DNA of 64,000 nt from Dysgonomonas sp. 520 (GTDB lineage: Bacteria; Bacteroidota; Bacteroidia; Bacteroidales; Dysgonomonadaceae), in assembly GCF_010501095.1 (NCBI RefSeq), contig NZ_QVMP01000011.1, positions 1 through 64,000 on the forward strand, written 5' to 3'. Positions 46,707 to 55,872 of the stretch are shown here, one piece after another (the stretch's first letter is position 1; every line of letters starts with the position of its first letter). The position numbers were made by a program, and so were the translations under genes. Under the pieces are notes generated by a model, which saw nothing but the letters and a program-made list of their open reading frames with translations, was not told the origin of the DNA and did no database searches.

Positions 46707-49271
46707 ATGAAAAACAGTCGTAACCTTTTGTTGACTTTCATAATGATGATATTTGTTGCACAACCGATAGCAGCACAAATGGAAGCCGAAAAGTCAATTA
46801 CTAAAAGAGCCATTCATCCAAGATATAGAGAATGGAGTACACCGGCAAATGGTGTTGAAGTGAAAACCAATTCGCCATCCATGCTTTGGCCTGCAGCCGA
46901 AAAGCCTGTTAAATACAGGGTAAGACTATCTCAATCGGAAAAATTTCCTACATCGAGTACGATCACAAGCCAACCGATAGAATGGGCTGCATATTCTCAC
47001 CATAAAAAATTACCTTCAGGGAAATGGTATTGGCAATACAGCACCATTAAAGGTGGAACAGAAACCTGGTCGGAAACATTTTCATTTGTTATTGGAAAAA
47101 ACAGCCGCATATTTGAAACACCGACTATCGACGAATTCATTCGGATATGTAAACAAAAATCTCATTTCAGGTTGTATGTTACAGAATCTGAACTTTCCGC
47201 TTTCCAAAGCAGGAATAAGAATAATAAAGAAGCTCTGGCTTTGATTAAAAGGGCAGACAAGCAATTAACGGCAGATTTGATACAAGAAGCCCCAACACGC
47301 CCCAGAGATACTACGGGGTTGACCGAATCGGAGAAAAAAGTGATGGAAGTTTTTATGTATCATGGCTTTGGCGATAAGGTGAAAGAACCTATCAAAGACC
47401 TGTCGATGGCTTATCTTCTGACAGGAAAAGAAGAATATGCCCGCACAGCTATCAAACAAGCATTGCATATCAGCAAAATGAATCCTAAAGGTTCGGCCAC
47501 AAACGATGATTTTAATTCGTCTTCGGCGATGCTGGCAATGGCTGTTGCTTTTGATACAGGGTTCAAATTCTTGACAGAAAATGAGAAAAAACAATTATTG
47601 GAAGCTATAAAACAACGTGGTGATCACTTTTTCAATCATTATGCAAATAAATTTGAAACCCACTCGATGGATAATCATGTATGGCAACATACTTTCCGTC
47701 GATTTTTTATGACTTCCATTGCTATGTTAGGCGATTTGCCCGAAGCGGATAAATGGTTATCATATTGTTATGAAATATGGAATTGCCGTTTTCCTATTTT
47801 GAGTGGTGATGATGGAGGCTGGCACGATGGGAACAGCTATTTTCAAGTCAATTTTGAGACTTTCATCTATGTGCCTTTCATGCTTACACGATTGACGGGC
47901 ACCGACTTCTTTGATATTCCTTACTATAAAAATCTGTCTAAATACTTGATATATTCATTTCCTCCCGATTCATATGCAACAGGTTTTGGCGATAATGCCG
48001 AAAATATGAAGAAACCTACTAAAAACTATTGGGGTATGGCAGATGCGTTGGCTCGTGAAGTGAACGATCCTTATGCTCGTTGGTATGCGGATGTTTTGAC
48101 CGAAGGAAAAGATGAAAATCTGTTCAGATCAACAAATTTTACATTCTATCGCTTAATGACCAACAAGAAAAAAACGAGTGTTACAGCCCGTTCACCGAAA
48201 GAACTTCCACAAAGCCTATTATTCCGAGATGCAGGATTTGCCCTGATGCACGATGACGTAACCGACACATCTAAAGATGTCATGGTTAGTTTTATGGCTC
48301 TTCCATTTGGTGCAACAGGACATGCACACGCGGCTCACAATGGTTTCGGTATCAATGTGGGAGGAAAACAGATGTTCGGAGGTTCGGGACATTATAGCAA
48401 CTTTACCGATACACATACCCTTAAACATTACAGGACCAGAGGACACAACACTATCTTAGCCGACGGTATGGCTCAGGTAATAGGGGAAAACGGATACGGA
48501 TGGATTGCTCGATTTGCAAATACTGACAACTTGACTTACGTGCTGGGCGATGCAACCCATGCTTATGATGACATGACCTCTGATTTTTGGATCGAACGAA
48601 TGAAGCAATTCGAAGTAGATTATACGCTCAAGAACGGCTTCGGAAATCCTCACATCGAACGGTTCAGAAGGCACATGGCATTTTTGCGCCCGAACGTAAT
48701 CATCATATACGATGAACTTGAAGCTCAAAACCCTGTGAAATGGACATGGTTGTTGCATAGCTACAATCAGATGACAAAGGGAGATAAAGAGAATACCATC
48801 TTCGGACAAAATCGGGTGGCTGAAAGCAGAGTTGATATTTTTACTCCAAAAAAATTGACAACCGAAATTACGAATGAATTTTTCTCACCTGCCATCAACT
48901 GGAAAAACAGAGGAGGAGACAGCAATGGTAAAGGTGCGTATGAATATTCGAAACATTGGCATGCCGAAGTAAATACAATTGAGAAATCGAAAGGCATACG
49001 CTTCTTGAGCGTTATTCAAATAAAAGAAGACGGAACAACGGAAAGCCTGATTGCTCCCGATTACAAATCAGGGAAGATAAAGTTGTCTGATTGGCAAATA
49101 GCAGCCGAAATGGATGAAAATAAGCCGGCTTCTTTGGTGATTAAAAATAATGAAGGTGATGCTATAGAATACAATACGCAGCAAAGCAAAATAAAAGGAA
49201 GTACTCTTATCAAGGCGAAAGGTAATGTCATTAATGAGTTAATTGACGAATTGCCCGATGCAGCAAAATAA
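46707..49271 (+). CDS. PL15-type heparin/heparan lyase (DUF4962 plus heparinase II/III domains)
   Basis: An 854-residue secreted lyase. Signal peptide (ending PIAAQ), then an N-terminal beta domain and DUF4962-like toroid (~30-480: AIHPRYREWSTPANGVEV, THSMDNHVWQHTFRRFFM, GDDGGWHDGNSYFQVNFETF). The heparinase II/III-like sandwich follows (~510-800: ALPFGATGHAHAAHNGFGINVGG, HYRTRGHNTILADG). The His in GHAHAAHNGF and the NHVWQH motif are the family's catalytic region. It corresponds to exolytic PL15 enzymes of heparin loci. It is followed 9 nt later by the sulfatase maturase. Confidence 0.87.
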   Translation: MKNSRNLLLTFIMMIFVAQPIAAQMEAEKSITKRAIHPRYREWSTPANGVEVKTNSPSMLWPAAEKPVKYRVRLSQSEKFPTSSTITSQPIEWAAYSHHKKLPSGKWYWQYSTIKGGTETWSETFSFVIGKNSRIFETPTIDEFIRICKQKSHFRLYVTESELSAFQSRNKNNKEALALIKRADKQLTADLIQEAPTRPRDTTGLTESEKKVMEVFMYHGFGDKVKEPIKDLSMAYLLTGKEEYARTAIKQALHISKMNPKGSATNDDFNSSSAMLAMAVAFDTGFKFLTENEKKQLLEAIKQRGDHFFNHYANKFETHSMDNHVWQHTFRRFFMTSIAMLGDLPEADKWLSYCYEIWNCRFPILSGDDGGWHDGNSYFQVNFETFIYVPFMLTRLTGTDFFDIPYYKNLSKYLIYSFPPDSYATGFGDNAENMKKPTKNYWGMADALAREVNDPYARWYADVLTEGKDENLFRSTNFTFYRLMTNKKKTSVTARSPKELPQSLLFRDAGFALMHDDVTDTSKDVMVSFMALPFGATGHAHAAHNGFGINVGGKQMFGGSGHYSNFTDTHTLKHYRTRGHNTILADGMAQVIGENGYGWIARFANTDNLTYVLGDATHAYDDMTSDFWIERMKQFEVDYTLKNGFGNPHIERFRRHMAFLRPNVIIIYDELEAQNPVKWTWLLHSYNQMTKGDKENTIFGQNRVAESRVDIFTPKKLTTEITNEFFSPAINWKNRGGDSNGKGAYEYSKHWHAEVNTIEKSKGIRFLSVIQIKEDGTTESLIAPDYKSGKIKLSDWQIAAEMDENKPASLVIKNNEGDAIEYNTQQSKIKGSTLIKAKGNVINELIDELPDAAK

Positions 49272-49280
49272 CCGGATGAA

Positions 49281-50513
49281 ATGAAACGTTCAACATATAC
49301 TCCTTTTGCCAAACCATTATATATAATGACCAAACCTATAGGTGCGGTATGTAATCTGGCATGTGAATATTGTTATTATCTCGAAAAATCGGATATGTAC
49401 AAAAACACACCTAAGCATGTAATGAGTGAAGAGTTGCTTGAATGTTTCGTTGATGAGTATATCAATTCGCAAACCATGTCCCAGATACTATTCACATGGC
49501 ATGGAGGAGAAGCTTTGATGCGGCCTTTATCTTTTTATCAAAAGGTGGTATGCTTACAGAGGAAGTATGCAAAAGGAAGAACGATAGATAATTGTATCCA
49601 GACCAACGGAATATTGTTGAATGATGAATGGTGCAGATTCTTCAAAGAAAACAACTGGCTGGTAGGTGTTTCTATTGACGGGCCTCAAAAATTTCATGAC
49701 GAATATAGGAAAAATAAGATAGGAAAACCATCTTTTCTCCAAGTTATGAAAGGAATACAACTTTTGAAGAAACACAAAGTAGAATGGAATGCTATGGCTG
49801 TTGTGAATAATTATAATGCTGATCATCCTTTAGAATTTTATAGTTTTTTTAAAGAGTTGGATTGCCGTTATATTCAGTTCACCCCTATTGTAGAAAGGAT
49901 TACTCATGATGATGATGGACGATATTTAGCTTCCCCGTCAGAGCATAACGAAATTGAATTAGCAGATTTTTCTGTCTCGGCTGAGCAGTGGGGAAACTTT
50001 CTTTGTACAATTTTTGACAAATGGGTAAGGAATGATGTCGGCGAATTCTTCATTCAAATTTTTGATTCGACTTTAGCCAATTGGGTCGGGGAAGAACCCG
50101 GAGTTTGCTCTTTGGCAAAAAATTGCGGACATGCAGGCGTAATGGAGTTCAATGGCGACGTGTATTCTTGCGACCACTATGTTTTTCCAGAATACAAGTT
50201 GGGAAATATTTATACCAATACACTTGTGGAAATGATGTATGGTGAGCGACAACAAAAGTTTGGAATTGCCAAGTCTCAGGATTTACCCAATCAATGCCGA
50301 CAATGTCAATATCTTTTTGCTTGTAACGGCGAATGTCCCAAAAACAGATTTGCGTTGACACCGGACGGGCAGTCAGGGTTGAATTATCTTTGCAACGGTT
50401 ATTATCGTTTTTTCGATCACATTGCTCCTTATATGGACTTTATGAAAAAAGAACTACTCAGCGAAAGAAGTCCGGCAAATATCATGACCGCAATAAGCTC
50501 TGGTCGACTCTAG
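49281..50513 (+). CDS. Anaerobic sulfatase-maturating enzyme (radical SAM)
   Basis: A cytoplasmic 410-residue radical SAM protein that oxidises the sulfatase active-site Ser or Cys to formylglycine. CNLACEYCYY gives the radical SAM cluster cysteines Cys24, Cys28 and Cys31; FTWHGGEALMRP is the SAM-binding GGE. The C-terminal SPASM-like part has CSLAKNCGHAGVMEFNGDVYSCDHYVFPEYKLGNI and CRQCQYLFACNGECPKNRF for two auxiliary clusters. Its targets are almost certainly the two Ser-type sulfatases at 29719 and 31288. Stop is TAG, 42 nt from the tmRNA 3' end on the other strand. Confidence 0.93.
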   Translation: MKRSTYTPFAKPLYIMTKPIGAVCNLACEYCYYLEKSDMYKNTPKHVMSEELLECFVDEYINSQTMSQILFTWHGGEALMRPLSFYQKVVCLQRKYAKGRTIDNCIQTNGILLNDEWCRFFKENNWLVGVSIDGPQKFHDEYRKNKIGKPSFLQVMKGIQLLKKHKVEWNAMAVVNNYNADHPLEFYSFFKELDCRYIQFTPIVERITHDDDGRYLASPSEHNEIELADFSVSAEQWGNFLCTIFDKWVRNDVGEFFIQIFDSTLANWVGEEPGVCSLAKNCGHAGVMEFNGDVYSCDHYVFPEYKLGNIYTNTLVEMMYGERQQKFGIAKSQDLPNQCRQCQYLFACNGECPKNRFALTPDGQSGLNYLCNGYYRFFDHIAPYMDFMKKELLSERSPANIMTAISSGRL

Positions 50514-50554
50514 ACATGACACAGGATTCTGCATCAATTTTCATTTCTTTTTTG

Positions 50555-50948
50555 TGGAGCTGGAGGGATTCGAACCCTCGTCCAAACAAGGAACTAATTT
50601 GCTTTCTACATGCTTATCTTTGCTTTAATTGTCGGGAATGAGCAAGACCAAAGCCACCAACTCAAACCTTAGCTTTTTAATTTCAGACAGAAGCCAAAGC
50701 CTCTCCCATCCTATCTCCGATTTGTCTGCACCACCTTATCGGCACGCTTCGAAGCCACAGCTTCCGGGTGATGTCCTGTCCTTACACCTGTGCAAGGATT
50801 AAGCTAGATCTACTATACTTCGATTAAGCAGCAAGAGCGTAATTGTTATTGCCAGTTAAAATTTTGACGTCTGAGATTATAGTGCCAGCCGACTACGCAC
50901 TGCATGCTTACAAACCACTTCATCTCGCTGTCAAAACCGGTCAGCCCC
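50555..50948 (-). ncRNA. ssrA: tmRNA (transfer-messenger RNA)
   Basis: 394 nt on the minus strand. The 5' end GGGGCTGACC pairs with the 3' end CAGCTCC (followed by A; CCA is not encoded). The TTCGAATCCC T-arm lies just before it. The tag reading frame (50853-50824) is GNNNYALAA followed by TAA, the Bacteroidetes-type tag. It releases stalled ribosomes and tags proteins for degradation. The minus strand upstream has TACTTTTG (50999-50992) as a possible -7 box, about 45 nt before the mature end, implying 5' processing. Confidence 0.96.
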
Positions 50949-51138
50949 ATGAATTTGTAATGTGAACATTAGTTGTACACTTATTGAATTACAAAAGTAC
51001 TGAAAAAAATGATATTTAATATCGGTTTTCAGAAAATACCAATCAAATATAGTACAAAATACCATTTTAGACACTTGTTTAAATCAAATATTCAAATTAT
51101 TTTTATCGACAATAAATAACTATCAAAAAAAAGACATC

Positions 51139-51321
51139 ATGCAACAAGATTCATCAACAGAAGAAAAAATATATTTAATAACTAATAATTATGTAGACTT
51201 GATGAAAGGAAACCCTCATCTCCCGCTATTTGTTCTACAAGCGATTCAATCAAATCCTGATAAATTTATAGCAAAGAGCAACATTAATAGAAATTTCATC
51301 CGCAACAGCACATTAATCTGA
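51139..51321 (+). pseudogene. Fragment of a TetR-family regulator (C-terminal domain)
   Basis: A 60-codon frame whose central part, LITNNYVDLMKGNPHLPLFV followed by LQAIQSNPDKFI, resembles the ligand-binding domain of Bacteroidetes TetR regulators. The DNA-binding N-terminus and the end of the domain are missing, and the last 15 residues look random. It lies between tmRNA and the second HTCS gene, a region of debris. Confidence 0.45.
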
Positions 51322-51396
51322 AAAACGAATAAAGTTCTACCCGTAGTGCATTTAAGAGTTTGATGTTAACTCATTTGTTATAAGATTTATATCCGT

Positions 51397-51466
51397 TTTG
51401 TTATTTTGAACGAAGTGAAAAATCTGTGTATTTCAATCCATATCCTTCGTTTTGCTCATGACAACA
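51397..51466. repeat. Degenerate palindromic intergenic element
   Basis: Left arm TTTTGTTATTTTGAACGAAG and right arm CTTCGTTTTGCTCATGACAA are imperfect inverted copies with GAACGAAGTG / CCTTCGTTTTG symmetry. It is similar in style to the element at 46591-46661. The rest of 50949-51643 holds only this, the tetR fragment and AT-rich DNA. Confidence 0.4.
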
Positions 51467-51643
51467 ACGCATATATACACTATGTTTCAGCTAGTTATCT
51501 TTTGTTTTCTAAATACACTACGGGGTTAGTATAACAAAAACGCTCTTTTTGTCTTGACACAATAAAGAACCAATAGGTCAAGGCTTAGCAAGAGATGCGG
51601 CAGTAAGAAACAGATCAAATAAAAATGCTATATGTCATATACG

Positions 51644-54600
51644 ATGAAGAAATCTACCTCTATCATTATACTGTGTTTGCTACCATTAATTTTACTTGCA
51701 CAGCCATCTTATAATTTTTCAAATCTTTCTCAGCAAGATGGATTATCGCAGATAACAGTTACTTCTATCTTTCAGGACAGTAAGGGCTATATGTGGTTTG
51801 GCACAAGAAATGGGTTGAATAAATATAATGGCTATACGTTCGAAGTATTTGTTATTGATCCGGAAAACGAATCTTCAATAAGCGACAATCACATATTATG
51901 TATGACCGAAGACAATTCGGGCAACTTATGGATAGGCACAAATAATGGATTAAACAGACTTGATGTATCGACAGGTAAGTTTGAGCGTTTTTTTCTAAAC
52001 TCAGACAATGAAAATTCGCTGACCAGCAATTTAGTATCTAGCATTTATTTCGACTCGAAAAGCAATATTCTCTGGATAGGAACCAACAACGGACTAAACA
52101 CATACAACACCCAAAACAAGACAATCTCCCGCATCAAAGACGAAATATTCACAAACAACAGCATAAATGCGATAACGGGACGAAATGAAAAACTATACTT
52201 CGGAACTTTCAATCGAGGTACTGTGGTGTATGATGAAAAAGAAAAAACATTCGATATTTTAGCCAATACAGCCACCCTCCATCATTCTCACGTAAGAGCT
52301 ATTTTTGTTGACGACAAAGAGACGATTTGGATTGGGACTCAGAACGATGGTGTGAAAATATTGAAGAAAGATGAAAAGAACTTCGAGACATACAATAATG
52401 ATAATGGACTAAACAACAATTATGTAAGAAGCATAGTAGAATCTCCCGACGGGAATATATTGATAGGAACTTTCAACGGACTGAACCTTGTAGATACTGG
52501 ATCCGGAGAAATAAGCCAATACAAGACATTCAATCCCAGCTATGGGAGTTTAAGTCATTATTCCATCTCGAGCATCTATTACGACCGCTCGCAAACCCTT
52601 TGGGTGGGCACGTATGCCGGAGGTGTAAATTACTATAATCCGTTCGGACAGAAATTCAGATTCTACGACCCCGGTTCGGAGCAAAAAGACCTGATGGGAA
52701 TAATAGGGCCAATGGTAGAAATAGGTAAATATCTTTACATTGCCACTGAAGGTGGTGGACTATTGGAGATGAATCTGGAAACAGAAAAGTTCAGTCATTA
52801 TAAGCTTTACAATACGCAAGAAAATTCTTATGCCCGTAACATCTTAAAATCTTTGTATTGGGATGGCAAAAAAATTCTCTGCGGAACAAATGTCGGCACG
52901 ATTTACAGTTTTGACCCTACATCAAAAAAGTTTTCTTTGTTTCATGATTTTGGCAGCGAAAACGGCATATATTATATAAACGAAAACAAAAACGGAGAAC
53001 TTATCATTGGTGGAGTCAACCAAATCGGGCTAGTATTTATATCGAAAGATGGACACGTAAAAAATAAATTCCCGTTGAAAGGAAACAAGGAAACCGATTT
53101 TCAGAACATAAGATATGTATGTGAAATAGAAAAGGATGTATATCTTATCGGAACCCGAAACGACGGCTTATATTATTACAATCTGAGCAATCAGGAATTA
53201 GAAAAATACAGGCACACTCATTCCGAAAACGCAAATAAAGAAATACCCGAAAACTATATAAGTTACATTTATAAAGATAGTATGGGACAAATATGGATAG
53301 GCACGTTTGGCGGCGGCCTATGTCTATTGGATATGAGAACGAAAACTTTCACCACCTACAACAGTAAAAACGGATTACTCGACAACAATGTATGTGCCAT
53401 AGTTGAAGACAACAACCGCCATTTATGGATTAGCACAATATCGGGAATAACCGATTACGACTTAGACCTAAAAACATTTAAAAGTTATACACACTCGAGC
53501 GGTATAAAAATAAATGAATTTACGCCACATGCCGGTCTGCGTTTATCAAACAACCTGATAGTATTCAGCGGGAACAACGGCTTCATGACATTCAACCCCA
53601 GGATAATGTCTGTCAATCCGTTCATACCGCCTGTTATTCTGGAAAATCTTTATGTGAACAACCAAAAGATAGTTCCATCCGACGATAAAAACAGCATATT
53701 GTCTAATCAGCTGAACGAACAAAAAGAAATAACCCTAAAGTATAACGAAACCAATATTTCTATAGAATTCAGCGCTCTGAACTATATATTTTCGAACAAG
53801 AACCAGTATTCTTACAAGCTGGAAGGCTTTGATGAAGATTGGAACGATGTAGGAACACGCCGCATAGCTTATTATACCAATATTCCGGCAGGAAAGTATA
53901 AGTTCATGGTGAGAGCATCCAACAATGACGGATTATGGAACGACGAGGGAGCATCAATCATAATAACCGTTCTGCCTCCATTCTGGAAGACATGGTGGGC
54001 ATATTGTCTTTACGCACTGGCTTTCCTCGGTATTGTAGGCTTCGTTCTCAGGTATTTTTATGAGAAAAAACGATTGGAAAACGATATAAAACTGAAACAA
54101 GCGGAAGCAAAAGCGCAAGAAGAGTTTCATCGTGAAAGGAATAAGCTCTTCACCAACTTCTCTCACGAACTGCGAACCCCTTTAACACTGGTTATCAGTC
54201 CGCTTGAAGACATGGTAAGGAACGACGAAGAGTTTACACCCAAAGTCAAGGAAAATCATAGGTTGATGTATAGCAATAGCCAACGTATGCTTCGCATTGT
54301 CAACAACCTGATGGACTTTCAGAAAAAAGAAAGCGGAACCATGAAGCTAAAAATCAGCAGGGGAAACTTTGTCGATTTCACCGAAGAGATGGTTGTTTTC
54401 TTTAAAGAACTTGCAGCATCGCGCCAAATAGATTTTACGTTCAACCATTCGGAAAACGCCATCGAATATTGGTTCGATATGAACCTGATGGAAAAAGTCT
54501 ATTTCAACTTCTTGTCCAATGCCTTCAAGAATGTACCTAACAAAGGCAAAGTGTCGGTTCAATTAAAAACCAGCACATTATCAGAGTTGCGAGCAGAAAT

Positions 54601-55738
54601 ACCAGAAAGATCAAAGGCGTTCGACAATGAAGACATCAAATATATATCACTGAAAATAGAAGACTCCGGCACAGGGATAGCCGAAAGCGAATTGGAAAGG
54701 ATATTTCAGCCTTTCTATCAGGTGGCTCAGAACGAACACTCCAGTTCGGGCACGGGTCTGGGATTAAGCCTTAGCAAATCGATCATTGAGATGCATCATG
54801 GCATCATTTGGGCCGAGAGTGAATTGGGTAAAGGTTCATCGTTTATTTGCGTTTTGCCTATCGACAAAAATCTTTTCGACAGAGATGATATAATGGAAAG
54901 CGAAAATATAGAACTCACGCCTTACGAAATAGAGATTAGAAAAAATGATGGGAATGAAAAAAAATCAGATAAAAAGAAGACACATAACATTCTGGTAGTA
55001 GAAGATAATGCAGATGTGAGAAATTATATCATTTCGCATCTCGAGGAAGATTATAATATTATCAAAGCATCCAACGGTAGCGAGGCTATTGACAAGGCTA
55101 TAAATTCTATGCCCGACCTTATTATCTCGGATGTAATGATGCCAAAAATGGACGGGATGGAAATGGCAACCATCCTCAAAAAAGACCTCCGCACAGGGCA
55201 TATCCCTATTATTATGATCACAGCCAAGAGTATGCCCGAAGATATGAAGCTGGGATACGAAACAGGTGCTGACGATTATATTACAAAACCTTTCAATTCC
55301 TCTGTTTTGATAGCCAGAGTGAAAAATATCATCCAATCGAGAGAGAAGCTAAAAGATATTTACGGGAAACGTTTTTCATTGGAAACCCTCGGGGTGGAAA
55401 CAACTTCTGCCGATGATAAATTTCTACAAAAACTTTATAAAGCAATAGAAAATAATGTTTCCAATCCTGAACTCAATCTGGATAGTTTCTCTAAAGAGAT
55501 TGGAATGAGTAAAGCTAACCTATACCGGAAAATTAAAGCTCTGACAAACTTATCGCCAAACGAATTTATCCGAAACTTCCGTCTGGAGATGGCAGCCAAA
55601 ATTTTGAAGGAAACAAAACTTCCTGTATCGGAAGTTTATGTAGCTGTCGGATTCAATAGCCATGCTTATTTTTCCAACTGCTTCAAGGCTCTTTATGGAA
55701 TTTCACCTACCGAATATGCCAACCAGATGAAACAATAG
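51644..55738 (+). CDS. Hybrid two-component system sensor/regulator (HTCS) of the second locus
   Basis: 1364 residues from the second ATG (51644), which gives a clean signal peptide (MKKSTSIIILCLLPLILLAQ); an ATG four codons earlier is also possible. Order: Reg_prop propellers (~25-690), Y_Y_Y (~700-780), transmembrane helix (~783-805, WWAYCLYALAFLGIVGFVL), HisKA with His841 (SHELRTPLTL), HATPase (~905-1070, SSGTGLGLSLSKSII), receiver with Asp1163 (ISDVMMPKMDG), AraC HTH (~1255-1364). It probably controls the uronic-acid enzymes downstream. Stop is TAG. Confidence 0.94.
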   Translation: MKKSTSIIILCLLPLILLAQPSYNFSNLSQQDGLSQITVTSIFQDSKGYMWFGTRNGLNKYNGYTFEVFVIDPENESSISDNHILCMTEDNSGNLWIGTNNGLNRLDVSTGKFERFFLNSDNENSLTSNLVSSIYFDSKSNILWIGTNNGLNTYNTQNKTISRIKDEIFTNNSINAITGRNEKLYFGTFNRGTVVYDEKEKTFDILANTATLHHSHVRAIFVDDKETIWIGTQNDGVKILKKDEKNFETYNNDNGLNNNYVRSIVESPDGNILIGTFNGLNLVDTGSGEISQYKTFNPSYGSLSHYSISSIYYDRSQTLWVGTYAGGVNYYNPFGQKFRFYDPGSEQKDLMGIIGPMVEIGKYLYIATEGGGLLEMNLETEKFSHYKLYNTQENSYARNILKSLYWDGKKILCGTNVGTIYSFDPTSKKFSLFHDFGSENGIYYINENKNGELIIGGVNQIGLVFISKDGHVKNKFPLKGNKETDFQNIRYVCEIEKDVYLIGTRNDGLYYYNLSNQELEKYRHTHSENANKEIPENYISYIYKDSMGQIWIGTFGGGLCLLDMRTKTFTTYNSKNGLLDNNVCAIVEDNNRHLWISTISGITDYDLDLKTFKSYTHSSGIKINEFTPHAGLRLSNNLIVFSGNNGFMTFNPRIMSVNPFIPPVILENLYVNNQKIVPSDDKNSILSNQLNEQKEITLKYNETNISIEFSALNYIFSNKNQYSYKLEGFDEDWNDVGTRRIAYYTNIPAGKYKFMVRASNNDGLWNDEGASIIITVLPPFWKTWWAYCLYALAFLGIVGFVLRYFYEKKRLENDIKLKQAEAKAQEEFHRERNKLFTNFSHELRTPLTLVISPLEDMVRNDEEFTPKVKENHRLMYSNSQRMLRIVNNLMDFQKKESGTMKLKISRGNFVDFTEEMVVFFKELAASRQIDFTFNHSENAIEYWFDMNLMEKVYFNFLSNAFKNVPNKGKVSVQLKTSTLSELRAEIPERSKAFDNEDIKYISLKIEDSGTGIAESELERIFQPFYQVAQNEHSSSGTGLGLSLSKSIIEMHHGIIWAESELGKGSSFICVLPIDKNLFDRDDIMESENIELTPYEIEIRKNDGNEKKSDKKKTHNILVVEDNADVRNYIISHLEEDYNIIKASNGSEAIDKAINSMPDLIISDVMMPKMDGMEMATILKKDLRTGHIPIIMITAKSMPEDMKLGYETGADDYITKPFNSSVLIARVKNIIQSREKLKDIYGKRFSLETLGVETTSADDKFLQKLYKAIENNVSNPELNLDSFSKEIGMSKANLYRKIKALTNLSPNEFIRNFRLEMAAKILKETKLPVSEVYVAVGFNSHAYFSNCFKALYGISPTEYANQMKQ

Positions 55739-55872
55739 AAAATCTGATGCACAGGATGGACTTAGAGCTATTTTTGATAACATTTGATTGATTTTCTAAA
55801 ATAGAAACAGCTTCTATTATCGAATTTTGTAACTGTAGAAAAAGTCTGAATTATAAAACTTACAATACCGTT

